Positions 1 to 8,023 of a stretch of 19,326 bases of DNA are shown here, piece by piece (within the stretch, counting starts at the first letter, position 1; every line of letters begins with the position of its first letter). A program made the translations under genes and the position numbers. The notes below the pieces were generated by a model. It saw only the letters and a program-made list of their open reading frames with translations. It did not search any database and was not told the origin of the DNA. The stretch spans positions 1 to 19,326 of the forward strand of contig CAZQDQ010000005.1 of the NCBI GenBank assembly GCA_964592455.1, in the 5' to 3' direction. The stretch comes from MFAQ01 sp964592455 (GTDB lineage: Bacteria; Patescibacteriota; Microgenomatia; UBA1400; MFAQ01).

Positions 1-1
1 G

Positions 2-921
2 TTTATTATAATTTTAAAATATTCCTTTTCTGGCCTTTCATTTCAATGTTTATTCCAAAACCAGAAACAAAAAAAAACCATATTTTTTTATATCGGTTTA
101 CCTATATACCGATTGCTGTTTGTTGTCTTTCTTGCTATTAGGCTGATTCTCAGCAAAATTCCAAAACTAAAATTCAACCTATTAAAGAGTTCTTCTCTTA
201 TTGTTCTCGTCCTAATACTTTTAACCATATACGTTGTAAGAAATTTAACTATTTTTTACTATTCTTTACCTGACCCAAAACAATTAGAAAACTATCCCGA
301 CAAAGTCTCAACAAAAATTTTAGACCGCAACGGAGTTCTTCTTTATCAAGTCTTTGAAGAAGAAAATAGAAGTGTTATAGAGTTAAACAGTCTTCAAAAA
401 CACACTACAAATGCCTTTTTAGCTGCTGAGGACAAAGACTTTTATAAGCACCACGGATTCTCCACATCTGGACTTTTTCGGGCACTTTATAGAAATACAC
501 TTGACAACAAAGTCGAAGGTGGATCGACTATAACCCAACAGCTTGTAAAAAACACTCTTTTAACCAACGAAAAAACTTTTATTCGAAAAGTAAAAGAGCT
601 GATTCTCGCAATTAAAGTAGAACTCATCTTCCCAAAAGACAAAATTTTTGAAATTTATTTGAATCAGGTTGGTTTTGGTGGACCAGCCTACGGAATACAA
701 GAAGCCTCTAAACAGTATTTTGGCATCAACGCCACCGATTTAAGCCTAAGTCAATCCGCATATCTTGCTGGCATCACTAGAGCTCCAAGCAAATATTCGC
801 CTTTTGGAGACAACATTAATCTTGGCCTAGAAAGAAAAAGGCTCGTTTTAGATCAAATGCTAAAAAACAGATTTATCACTGATAAGGAATACCAAAACGC
901 CTTAGCAGAAAATCTTATCTT
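2..921 (+). CDS. Class A penicillin-binding protein, N-terminal part (GT51 glycosyltransferase), open at left edge and cut by gap
   Basis: N-terminal half of a bifunctional peptidoglycan synthase that polymerises lipid II glycan strands outside the membrane. The GT51 hallmarks are in order: EDKDFYKHHG with the catalytic Glu (about 429-458), GGSTITQQLVKN (about 521-556), and the block KVKELILAIKVE to YLNQVGFGGPAYG (about 590-693). Downstream SQSAYLAGITRAPSKYSP is the usual family block. The reading frame is open to the window edge and has no ATG or GTG; the only conventional start is TTG at 113. I extend to position 2 because residues encoded just before 113 (IFFYIGLPIYR) join those after it into a full-length hydrophobic helix, so the true start is probably outside the window. 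A second hydrophobic segment, the membrane anchor, follows at about 200-245. The gene is interrupted by Ns at 922 and continues at 932-2055. Function is secure; the start is not. Confidence 0.9.
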
Positions 922-931
922 NNNNNNNNNN
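922..931. other. Assembly gap (10 N) inside the penicillin-binding protein gene
   Basis: Ten unknown bases. The frames on either side do not join across exactly ten bases: the codon phase before the gap (920-922) and after it (934 onward) require a missing length of 8, 11, 14 and so on. Eight fits the usual spacing to the family motif APHF best, so the 10 is probably a placeholder. Confidence 0.97.
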
Positions 932-2055
932 GTACAAAAAACAACATCATTGCACCTCACTTTGTCATGCTAGTCAAAGAAATGTTAATAAAAGAACTTG
1001 GCGAGAACATAGTTAACCACGGTGGTTTAACTGTCACTACGACTTTAGATAGCAAGCTCCAAAACGAAACCCAAAAAACAGTTAGTGACGAAATCAACAA
1101 ACTTAAAAAATTGAATGTAACTAACGGATCTAGTCTAATTGCAAATCCAGTCACGGGAGAAATTTTAGCAATGGTGGGATCTAAAAGTTACTTCGATTTT
1201 GAAAACAACGGACAGGTAAATCTCACCACTTCATTAAGACAGCCTGGAAGCTCGATAAAACCCTTAAACTACGCCTTAGCTTTCGAAAACAAAAAAAAAC
1301 CAACCGACACTATCGAAGACAAACCTATTACAATTCTTTACAATAACAACCAATCATGGACACCAAAAAACTACGATGGTAAATTCCACGGAAAAGTTAC
1401 GTTAAAACAAGCCTTAGCAAATTCATACAATATACCATCCGTGCTCATTCTGAAAGAAAACGGAATAGAAAACTTTGCCAAATTTGCTCGCAAAATGGGT
1501 ATCAATAATTGGGACGACCCAAAAAGATTTGGACTCTCGATGAGTTTGGGTAGTTTAGAAGTTAAAATGACAGAACTTTCAACAGCCTACTCTGCGTTTG
1601 CAAACGACGGCATTCTTACACCTTTAGTTGTAATCAAAGAAATCAAAAAGGGAAACGAAAAAGTATATCTAAAAAACAACTGCCTAAATGAGACTAAAGT
1701 TGAGGGAAACAAGTACTACGATCAAGATCCATGCCTTCCAAGAAGAGTAATTAGTGTCAGTACAGCCAAAAACATAACAGACATTCTCGCAGACAACATC
1801 GCAAGGTCCAACGCTTTTGGAACAAATTCAGTTCTGAATATTAAAGGCCACAAGATAGCTGTAAAAACAGGCACCAGCAATGACTTAAGGGACAATTGGA
1901 CAATCGGCTACAACAAGAACTTTTTAGTGGCAACCTGGGTTGGTAACAACAACAGTCAGCCCATGTCCAGAATAGCCTCAGGAATTACCGGGGCTTCTCC
2001 TATATGGTCTAAAATATTTCAATCTCTGCTTTCCCCACAACTTGCATCTAAATGA
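932..2055 (+). CDS. Class A penicillin-binding protein, C-terminal part (transpeptidase)
   Basis: C-terminal half of the same bifunctional enzyme; it cross-links peptide stems and is the beta-lactam target. Reading in phase from 934 gives TKNNIIAPHFVMLVKE, the standard linker between the GT51 and transpeptidase domains, so this is a continuation and not a new gene starting at the ATG at 967. The transpeptidase motifs are complete: SSIK with the acylated Ser (1249-1260), SYN (1423-1431) and KTG (1864-1872, in VKTGTSNDLRDNW). The protein ends shortly after the domain, with no C-terminal extension. It is the only gene on the plus strand. It converges on the minus-strand array with 28 bp between stop codons, and no convincing terminator hairpin is visible there. 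Confidence 0.92.
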
Positions 2056-2083
2056 AAACAACCAAAAAATAACAAGCCAGCTA

Positions 2084-2365
2084 CTAAATCTTGTATTTTA
2101 CGTAAAAAACGTCAACCTCATCATTCTTAGTTTTCTCGCCCTCCTCCACAACAAAATCGTCTGGATTCTTCAAAATCTTTTTGCCATCAACTAAAACTGC
2201 CTTCAACCAAAAAAGAAAGGTAGCCATCAGTAAAAAAAACAGGACCAAAAAAACAGCCCTCCTATCTCTACTTCTCTCTTCTTTTGTTTTTTTCTTTTTT
2301 TCCTTGCGAACAACGTGCTCAACTTCTATCTCAGTCTCATCCTCTGTAAAATTATTTCTAGTCAT
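2084..2365 (-). CDS. Small single-span membrane protein, function unknown
   Basis: A 93-residue protein I do not recognise. Residues 1-36 are highly charged: an acidic stretch, then a Lys/Arg-rich run KEKKKKTKEERSRDRR. One hydrophobic helix follows at about 37-58 (AVFLVLFFLLMATFLFW), then a polar, acidic tail of about 35 residues. The basic run before the helix predicts N-terminus inside. The start ATG overlaps the last codons and stop of the upstream 2-hydroxyacid dehydrogenase by 8 nt, so it is probably translationally coupled and is the last gene of the minus-strand array. The overlap and the membrane-protein composition support a real gene, but no function can be inferred from the neighbour. 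Confidence 0.65.
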   Translation of the reverse strand: MTRNNFTEDETEIEVEHVVRKEKKKKTKEERSRDRRAVFLVLFFLLMATFLFWLKAVLVDGKKILKNPDDFVVEEGEKTKNDEVDVFYVKYKI

Positions 2366-3350
2366 AATTATAAACTTCTTTATTAATCAAACAGCTTGGG
2401 TTTCTACCTTCCAAAGCATCAACCAAGTTATCAATTAAAACAGTTGCCATCGCGTTTCTTGCTTCGACTGTAGCCGAAGCAATGTGTGGTGTTAATACCA
2501 CGTTACTCATTTTTTTTAGCTCTTCAGGAATTCTTTTTTCATCTTCAAAAACATCTATTCCAGCCCCAGCTATCAATCCGTTTTCAAGAGCCTTTATCAA
2601 ATCATGTTGATTGACAATTTGTCCGCGTGCTGTGTTTATTAATAAGGCTGTTCTTTTCATTTTTTCAATCATCTGGTAATCAATTAGATTCCTTGTCTCC
2701 TCATTAAGCGCCACAGATAAACTAATCACGTCAGACATAGAAAGCAACTTATCTAAGCTGTGATAATTACAATCTAACTCTTCCTCAAACTCCAAGTTTC
2801 TAGTTCTATTAAAGTATATTGGCCTCATTCCTACTGCCTTTGCCAAACGAGCCGTCCATCTTCCAATTCTACCCAAGCCAACAATACCTATTATCTTATC
2901 TTTCAAACTTGTACCCAACAAAAGATCAGGTTCCCAACCCAAAAAACCTCCTTTTCGAATCAATCTATCACCCTCAACAACTCTTCTATACAAGCACATT
3001 ATCAAAGCAATTACATGTTCCGCTACTGACTCTGTTAACACTCCTGGCGTATTTGTAACACACACCCCTCTCTTTGTTGCCTCTTCAATATCTATGTTGT
3101 CATAACCTACAGCATAATTCGAAATCACTTTAAGATCAGCACCTGCTGCATCCATAACCTCAGCATCAATTTTTTCTGTAAGCAAACAAACTATTGCCCT
3201 TGCCCCCTTCACACCTTCTAGCAAACCTTTTCGAGTGATATCCTTGCCATTAAAAACCACAACATCATAAGTATCAGATATTTTTTGCAAATAGTTCCTC
3301 ATAAAAACATGAGTAGCAAAAATTTTAGGCTTATCCATACACAGATCCAT
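2358..3350 (-). CDS. D-isomer-specific 2-hydroxyacid dehydrogenase (glyoxylate/hydroxypyruvate reductase-like)
   Basis: NAD(P)-dependent oxidoreductase interconverting a 2-oxoacid and a D-2-hydroxyacid; length (330 aa) is normal for the family. The nucleotide-binding loop GLGRIG is at residues 158-163. The catalytic triad is visible as Arg242 in INTARG, Glu269 in GIDVFED, and His289 in LTPHIAS. The NTPGVLTESVAEH block (about 100-112) is typical of the glyoxylate reductase/phosphoglycerate dehydrogenase group. Substrate cannot be fixed: glyoxylate, hydroxypyruvate and 3-phosphoglycerate are all possible, though no ACT or other regulatory domain of serine-pathway enzymes is present. Two starts are possible, ATG at 3350 and ATG at 3338 (MDKPKIF); neither has a clear ribosome-binding site. 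It lies 25 nt after the PfkB kinase gene. Confidence 0.88.
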   Translation of the reverse strand: MDLCMDKPKIFATHVFMRNYLQKISDTYDVVVFNGKDITRKGLLEGVKGARAIVCLLTEKIDAEVMDAAGADLKVISNYAVGYDNIDIEEATKRGVCVTNTPGVLTESVAEHVIALIMCLYRRVVEGDRLIRKGGFLGWEPDLLLGTSLKDKIIGIVGLGRIGRWTARLAKAVGMRPIYFNRTRNLEFEEELDCNYHSLDKLLSMSDVISLSVALNEETRNLIDYQMIEKMKRTALLINTARGQIVNQHDLIKALENGLIAGAGIDVFEDEKRIPEELKKMSNVVLTPHIASATVEARNAMATVLIDNLVDALEGRNPSCLINKEVYNYD

Positions 3351-3374
3351 TTAACCACAAAAAACCAAGCAATC

Positions 3375-3383
3375 ACTATAGCA
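3375..3383 (-). promoter_or_regulatory. Possible extended -10 promoter element before the 2-hydroxyacid dehydrogenase
   Basis: Minus strand reads TGCTATAGT, an extended -10 (TG-N-TATAGT) lying on the stop codon of the PfkB gene. It would give a leader of roughly 18 nt to the ATG at 3350. No good -35 box was seen. Motif match only. Confidence 0.3.
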
Positions 3384-4359
3384 CTTCTTCAACCACCATT
3401 AACTTTTTCCTAGACTTTTTTTTCATTTCTTCCTGTCTTAACAAACCTCTTTTGGCCCCCATAAATGACACAACATTACTGCCATTTGCAATCCCCATTT
3501 TTAAACAATCTTCTATACTCTTATTGTTAATAAAACCATCAACTATTCCCACTACAAAGGCATCTCCAGCTCCGGTATCATCCACCGACCCATTTTTGAA
3601 TGCCTCCATTTTTATCCACTTGCCATTTCTGATAACACTGGCACCTCTCTTCCCATCAGAAACAGCAACAATTCCTAAACCAAAACCCGACAAAAAGACC
3701 ATCATCTCTTTTTCTCTCTCAAACTCAATACCAGAAAGTATAGAAGCTTCTTGTCTATTAAGACTCAATAGGTTCAATTTTGGCAACACTCTTTGTAAAA
3801 AATGCTTAGATTCTATTTCCATTATTCCAGGGTTTGCCCCTACTCGAATACCTTTTTGGTGACAAAAAGTAACAATATCCTCAAGCAAGTCAATATTACC
3901 TCCAAGGCTAGATAATTGTACCCAATCTGCCTTTTCTATTGTTTTCCAATCTACATCTTCTGGCCTAAAGTTTGCACTCTCTCCCCTAAAAGTCACAATC
4001 GAACGAGCTCCATTTTCTGCCACTAATACACTAGAAAAACCTGTCATTCCGGGCGATTCCTTCAGCATACCAATATCTACCATCTCCCTATCTAAGTCAG
4101 ACTTTAAAATTCTTCCAAAATCGTCATCACCAACTCTTGAGACAATTTTCACTGACTCACCAAGTCTTCTTAAACCAACAGCCACATTACTTCCCCCGCC
4201 ACCAGTTGATATCACCCCGCTCTGCGCATCTGTCTTACCGCCCAAAACCTCACATAACGCCACACCCATTTCCACTTCGTGAGATTTTATAACTTTAAAA
4301 CTATCAGACTTCAATATCACATCTATCACACTTGCCCCAATAACCACAATTTTCTGCAT
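3376..4359 (-). CDS. PfkB-family carbohydrate/nucleoside kinase
   Basis: ATP-dependent kinase of the ribokinase/PfkB superfamily, 327 aa, normal length. The N-terminal signature (GGGGSNVAVGLRRLG, residues 53-67), the NxxE phosphate/Mg motif (NRQEA, 201-205) and the C-terminal signature DTGAGDAF (261-268) with the catalytic base Asp266 are all intact. The sugar acceptor is not decided by sequence; ribokinase, fructokinase, adenosine kinase-like and 6-phosphofructokinase activities all occur in this family. The pentose-phosphate neighbours make a sugar or sugar-phosphate substrate likely (inference). The basic C-terminal tail (KKKSRKK) is unusual. It is preceded by the largest intergenic stretch of the window (4360-4499), so it may have its own promoter. 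Confidence 0.9.
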   Translation of the reverse strand: MQKIVVIGASVIDVILKSDSFKVIKSHEVEMGVALCEVLGGKTDAQSGVISTGGGGSNVAVGLRRLGESVKIVSRVGDDDFGRILKSDLDREMVDIGMLKESPGMTGFSSVLVAENGARSIVTFRGESANFRPEDVDWKTIEKADWVQLSSLGGNIDLLEDIVTFCHQKGIRVGANPGIMEIESKHFLQRVLPKLNLLSLNRQEASILSGIEFEREKEMMVFLSGFGLGIVAVSDGKRGASVIRNGKWIKMEAFKNGSVDDTGAGDAFVVGIVDGFINNKSIEDCLKMGIANGSNVVSFMGAKRGLLRQEEMKKKSRKKLMVVEEVL

Positions 4360-4364
4360 AACTC

Positions 4365-4370
4365 ATTCTA
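4365..4370 (-). promoter_or_regulatory. Possible -10 box five nucleotides before the PfkB kinase start
   Basis: Minus strand reads TAGAAT, then five bases (GAGTT), then the ATG at 4359. The -35 region is weak. The spacing would give a leaderless or nearly leaderless mRNA, as at several other genes here. The rest of 4360-4499 is AT-rich with another weak -10-like TATATT further upstream and nothing else recognisable. Confidence 0.3.
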
Positions 4371-4499
4371 ACAAAACAACCACCTTTAACGCTCCCAAAA
4401 CTCTTTAAAATATATACAGCATCAAACTCTAAATTTTTACAATTAACATCACTGTATTTCAATTACTGGTCAAAAATGACTACCTTGTACGTCCTCATA

Positions 4500-5471
4500 T
4501 CATGTGCCACGTATGTCCAAAAATATTTTATAAAGTTCTTTCATAAATACCAGATCAAATCGCTTTCCTTCTAAAATGTATCTCTCCACTAACGAAAAAT
4601 CGACAATCTTTTCACCAAGTTCGTAAATCGAAAGTTCATCTGGTGCTTTTTGACTTGGTCCACTCTGAAAACCAACTAACTCAATATTTCTGGTCTCGCT
4701 ACCATATATCTCCCTCCAACCATCAACGAGTTTTTTATACGGTCCTCCATTCTTCCATTTTTCAGTATTGTTTTCCCTTATTACCGCTTTAGTAATTTCA
4801 TGAAATCTTTTTTCATCGACACGGTATTCAACTGTCAAACCATTAAAAATACTCTCGTTAGAAACATCTTCTTGTAATCTGCAATTAGCATACTGCTCAA
4901 GATATATTGCTACAAGCTCAGCTTCAGGTTCCAAGTATCCCAACTGATTTTTCATCAGCTCAACTCTCATTTTTATAATTTCTTCATCGCCGTCAACCTC
5001 TTTTAGTACGTCCAAAAATACCGGATTATTTCTCTGAAATTCTTGGTGTATCTCTTCATGTATTACCTTTACAGTAACTCTTCTTTCTTCTTCTTCAAGT
5101 TCCTTTTGTCCGTCATTTGGTAAACGGGTTACCTCACCCAACCAATAAAAAACATCCGTACCTCCATCAGGTAAAAGCATTAAGTCAACAAGTCCTGAAG
5201 CCGGTTCGCCTTTCGAACTATCTTTTTGCGCCATAAAATGGAGGTCTACATCGAGTTTTTCTGGAACTTTTTTACCAAACAAACCAGCAAACTCTTCAAC
5301 TGTCTTTGATATCTGCAAATGATGTCTCGTTCCAAAGTTGGTTAATCTTTGTTGCCAGTCTTTAAGAACCGGTTCCGCAACCACCCAAATCTTTTCGGAT
5401 TTTTCGCCCAGCTCATCTTCTTTATAAATATTCACTAGTATGTCTGAGTCATTGCTAAATTCATTCATCAT
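4500..5471 (-). CDS. Predicted HEXXH metalloprotein (putative zinc peptidase), family unknown
   Basis: A 323-residue soluble protein that I do not recognise as a known family. Residues 134-145 read VKVIHEEIHQEF, a zinc-protease-type HEXXH helix (His138, Glu139, His142) preceded by hydrophobic residues, as in zincins. About 40 residues on, EPEAELVAIYLEQY (181-194) offers Glu183 or Glu185 as a third ligand in gluzincin style. Before the motif there is a predicted beta region (VDLHFMAQ, GLVDLMLLP). There is no signal peptide or membrane segment, so it should be cytoplasmic. It overlaps the upstream aldolase gene by 11 nt; starts at 5471 and 5468 (MMNEF) are both possible. Role is unknown: it sits in a sugar-metabolism operon without an evident link. 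The gene is certain; the peptidase assignment rests on the motif alone. Confidence 0.75.
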   Translation of the reverse strand: MMNEFSNDSDILVNIYKEDELGEKSEKIWVVAEPVLKDWQQRLTNFGTRHHLQISKTVEEFAGLFGKKVPEKLDVDLHFMAQKDSSKGEPASGLVDLMLLPDGGTDVFYWLGEVTRLPNDGQKELEEEERRVTVKVIHEEIHQEFQRNNPVFLDVLKEVDGDEEIIKMRVELMKNQLGYLEPEAELVAIYLEQYANCRLQEDVSNESIFNGLTVEYRVDEKRFHEITKAVIRENNTEKWKNGGPYKKLVDGWREIYGSETRNIELVGFQSGPSQKAPDELSIYELGEKIVDFSLVERYILEGKRFDLVFMKELYKIFLDIRGT

Positions 5472-6198
5472 TTAAAATGATATCCGATAGCTTTTTAGAA
5501 ATACTATCAGGATGTCTATCTTGCCAAATATTTCGCCCCACCGCCATACCCCTAGCTCCCGCTCTCATTATTTCGCTCGCTTCCTCCAAAAACTCACCCT
5601 CTTCTATTTTTTTACCACCTTGCGCCAACACCCCAGTTTTTCCCGCCGCTCTCACCACCCAAGAAAAACTCTCTGTATCTCCCGTATATGGCACCTTAAC
5701 ATAGTCCGCATTAAGCTCTAACCCCAAACGAGCAGCATAGGCCACCACATCACGCTCTGATTCTCTACCTGCAACTTTTGAACCTCTCGGGTACATCCAA
5801 GCAATCACACTAAGTCCTTTAGCATGAGCCTCATCTTCTATTCGAGAAAACTCTACCATCATTTCTTCCTCATATTTACTCCCTACATAAATTGTATAAC
5901 CAATTCCAACAGCACCTAGTTCCACAGCACGATCCACTGTACAAAGCTGCAAAGATCTTGGTTCTTCACTATAAAAAGACGTTTTACCATTTAGTTTGAT
6001 CACAAGTGGGACTTCACTTTCCTTCTCATAATATCTACTCGCAACCCCTTCATGAAAAACCACTCCAGTAAAACATCCATTTTTTGCAATTTGCATTATA
6101 TGTGCCGGGTCAACATTGGTCTCATCAAAGTCAACCGGACCATGTTCAAATCCCTGATCATAAGCCAAAAGTAAAACCTTACCATTTTTTTCAATCAT
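5461..6198 (-). CDS. Class I fructose-bisphosphate aldolase, archaeal/DhnA type
   Basis: TIM-barrel aldolase of the DeoC/LacD/FbaB superfamily that reversibly cleaves fructose 1,6-bisphosphate to dihydroxyacetone phosphate and glyceraldehyde 3-phosphate through a Schiff base. Visible features are the N-terminal LAYDQGFEHGP (11-21), the Schiff-base Lys168 in ADYVKVPYTGD, and the phosphate-binding ends AQGGKK (192-197) and MAVGRNIWQ (218-226). At 245 aa it is slightly shorter than the usual 260-270 at the N-terminus. Its start overlaps the stop of transketolase C by 4 nt (ATGA), which fixes the start and indicates translational coupling. In context it links the pentose phosphate enzymes to lower glycolysis. 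Related family members make other products (2-amino-3,7-dideoxy-heptulosonate or Lsr-type thiolases), but the context favours fructose bisphosphate. Confidence 0.87.
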   Translation of the reverse strand: MIEKNGKVLLLAYDQGFEHGPVDFDETNVDPAHIMQIAKNGCFTGVVFHEGVASRYYEKESEVPLVIKLNGKTSFYSEEPRSLQLCTVDRAVELGAVGIGYTIYVGSKYEEEMMVEFSRIEDEAHAKGLSVIAWMYPRGSKVAGRESERDVVAYAARLGLELNADYVKVPYTGDTESFSWVVRAAGKTGVLAQGGKKIEEGEFLEEASEIMRAGARGMAVGRNIWQDRHPDSISKKLSDIILNDE

Positions 6199-7172
6199 TT
6201 TGCGAAAATCAGATTTCTAACTTCTTTAATAATTCTGTCCTTGTTTATTTGATATTTATTCAACAACTCTCCCGGATCTCCACTTTCTCCAAAACAGTCC
6301 GGCATTCCAATTCTAACCAGCTTTGCTCCAATTTTTTCTTCTGCTATTATCTCTGAAACTGCGCTCCCCAATCCTCCGATTATTGAATGTTCTTCTACTG
6401 TTACCACCAATCCTGTCTTTTTAACCGATCTAATAATTATTTCTCTGTCGATTGGTTTAATAGTGTGCATGTTTACCACTTCCACCTCTACCTCCCCAAC
6501 TAACTCCAAAGCTGCTTTCATTGCTTCAGTCACTCCCACCCCACAAGCTACAACCGTTACATCTCTTCCGCCACAAAATAACTGCCCTTTCCCAATTTCA
6601 AAAGGTGTTGTCTCTGTAGTTATTACCTCTCTGCTTGGTTTTGTTATCCTCAGATAAACCGGACCCTTATAATCCATCATCGCCCTTACTGCTTTCTTTA
6701 CTTGTTCATAATCAACAGGTGACAGCACTACTAAGTTTGGTAAAACTCTAGTCAAAGACAAATCTTCAAAACTTTGTTGATTTGCTCCATCCACTCCATT
6801 TCCAAATCCTGCATGTCCACCTATTACCTTTACATTTTCCTTTGTCAAGCAAACGGACACTCTTAACTGATTCCAATTATATCCGGGGTTAAAGCAAGCC
6901 AAAGAGTTTACTGTTGGTATCTTACCAGACATAGAAAGCCCAGCCGCTAAACTCATCATATTCTGCTCCTGTATCCCCAGCTCAATTAAACGATCGGGAA
7001 AATCTTTCCTAAAAAGATCAAGTCTCAAGCTATCTGCCAAATCTGCTACCACCGCCACGATATTTGTGTTACTTTTAGCTAAAAGTGCCAACTCTTCACC
7101 ATAGCCATCCCTCATTGGCTTCTTAGCCAAACCCTCCCAACTCTCCACTAAGTTCATTTCCCTATTAATCAT
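6195..7172 (-). CDS. Transketolase, C-terminal subunit
   Basis: Second half of a split transketolase, carrying the pyrimidine-binding and C-terminal domains. It pairs with the product of the next upstream gene to transfer two-carbon units between sugar phosphates. The catalytic Glu that activates thiamine diphosphate is Glu69 in ELGIQEQNM; GGHAGFGNGVDGANQQSFED (about 117-136) and the C-terminal domain segments MHTIKPID and VTVEEHSIIGGLGSA are characteristic. Its 325 aa fits split transketolases of archaea and many bacteria. The start ATG at 7172 overlaps the N-terminal subunit gene by 8 nt and has an AAGGG ribosome site about 10 nt upstream, so the two subunits are probably made in equal amounts. 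A DXS or pyruvate-dehydrogenase E1-beta role is unlikely given its partner. Confidence 0.92.
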   Translation of the reverse strand: MINREMNLVESWEGLAKKPMRDGYGEELALLAKSNTNIVAVVADLADSLRLDLFRKDFPDRLIELGIQEQNMMSLAAGLSMSGKIPTVNSLACFNPGYNWNQLRVSVCLTKENVKVIGGHAGFGNGVDGANQQSFEDLSLTRVLPNLVVLSPVDYEQVKKAVRAMMDYKGPVYLRITKPSREVITTETTPFEIGKGQLFCGGRDVTVVACGVGVTEAMKAALELVGEVEVEVVNMHTIKPIDREIIIRSVKKTGLVVTVEEHSIIGGLGSAVSEIIAEEKIGAKLVRIGMPDCFGESGDPGELLNKYQINKDRIIKEVRNLIFAK

Positions 7173-8004
7173 TTACCACTTTCCCTTCTAAAGTTCTAAT
7201 TTTATTAAGTTCCATTAAAGCTTGAACTGTCTCCCCAACTTGTAGTGCTTTTCCGTGCCAATCATAATTATTCTCCATAAAACCAACTCCCTTACCCGGT
7301 ATCGTCCTTAAAATTATTACGCTGGGTTTGTCATGTGTCACTTCGTATAACCTAAAAGCTCTCTCAATTTCTTCAAAGTCGTGACCATTTACCTCAATCA
7401 CTTTAAAACCAAAAGATTCCATCTTGTTTACAAGTGGCTCAAGCGGCATCACCGATTCCGAAAATCCATCAATTTGAATGTTATTTCTGTCAATCACTAC
7501 TAGTAAATTTGCCAATTTATATTTGTTGGCACTCATATATGCTTCCCACACCTGCCCCTCATTCTGTTCCCCATCTCCCATGAAACAAATGACTTTTTTG
7601 TTTTTCTTATCTATTTTATCTGCTAAAGCCATTCCTACCGCCACACTAATTCCCTGACCAAGCGGACCACTGCTGTTCTCAATACCAGGCAACCTTCTTG
7701 CTACTGGATGACCCTGCAATCTACTTCCTATTTGTCTTAAAGTCGACAATTCCTCTACGGAAAAATATCCAGCCTCAGCCAAAACAGCATATTGAACTGG
7801 GCAATAATGACCTGCTGACAACACCACTCTATCTCTATCCTCCATCCAAGGATTCCGAGGGTCGTAGTTCAAAAAACCTCCAAAATAAAGCCATGTCCAA
7901 AAATCAGCCGAACCCAATGCTCCAGCCGGGTGACCAGAACCAGCCTCCGTAAGCATTTTTATAACCCTCTCACGCACAAGGCTAGCTTTCAAAACCAAAT
8001 CCAT
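7165..8004 (-). CDS. Transketolase, N-terminal subunit
   Basis: Thiamine-diphosphate-binding half of a split transketolase, 279 aa. The TPP/Mg motif runs from GDG (143-145, in MGDGEQNEG) to NN (174-175, in IDRNN). Substrate and cofactor His residues are present in GSGHPAGALGSAD (His25), SAGHYCP (His66) and GHP (His99). Together with the overlapping C-terminal subunit it makes a full enzyme interconverting xylulose 5-phosphate, ribose 5-phosphate, sedoheptulose 7-phosphate, erythrose 4-phosphate, fructose 6-phosphate and glyceraldehyde 3-phosphate. No transaldolase is seen in the window. It begins 19 nt after the LOG-family gene, with no Shine-Dalgarno but a -10-like box 6 nt before the ATG. 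Confidence 0.92.
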   Translation of the reverse strand: MDLVLKASLVRERVIKMLTEAGSGHPAGALGSADFWTWLYFGGFLNYDPRNPWMEDRDRVVLSAGHYCPVQYAVLAEAGYFSVEELSTLRQIGSRLQGHPVARRLPGIENSSGPLGQGISVAVGMALADKIDKKNKKVICFMGDGEQNEGQVWEAYMSANKYKLANLLVVIDRNNIQIDGFSESVMPLEPLVNKMESFGFKVIEVNGHDFEEIERAFRLYEVTHDKPSVIILRTIPGKGVGFMENNYDWHGKALQVGETVQALMELNKIRTLEGKVVND

Positions 8005-8010
8005 GAATTA

Positions 8011-8016
8011 ATCTTA
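8011..8016 (-). promoter_or_regulatory. Possible -10 box six nucleotides before transketolase N start
   Basis: Minus strand TAAGAT followed by six bases and the ATG at 8004, in the 19-nt gap after the LOG gene. No clear -35. Listed because the spacing repeats at other genes of the window. Confidence 0.25.
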
Positions 8017-8023
8017 ACAAAAT

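Noticed and set aside
967..2055. Separate gene starting at ATG 967
   Set aside because: The frame continues upstream to the N-gap and gives the conserved linker TKNNIIAPHF; it is the second half of the penicillin-binding protein.
2056..2107. Intrinsic terminator between the convergent genes, including the 12-bp palindrome TTTTACGTAAAA at 2096-2107
   Set aside because: The palindrome is AT-only apart from CG, lies inside the small membrane protein's coding sequence and has no following T-run in the right place; no other stem was found.
3452..3862. Plus-strand ORF of 136 codons opposite the PfkB gene
   Set aside because: Lies antisense to a full kinase with intact motifs; composition is Ser/Pro/Ile-rich as expected of a shadow frame.
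4035..4075. Possible palindromic element in the PfkB gene (CTGTCATTCCGGGCGATTCCTTCAG)
   Set aside because: The encoded residues (PGMTGFSSVLV) align with conserved PfkB sequence, so nothing is inserted.
5204..5218. Inverted repeat GTTCG-N5-CGAAC in the HEXXH gene as another palindromic element
   Set aside because: The stem is only 5 bp and the flanks do not match the CTTG-CCTGA or GCGAAGTGGG types well enough.
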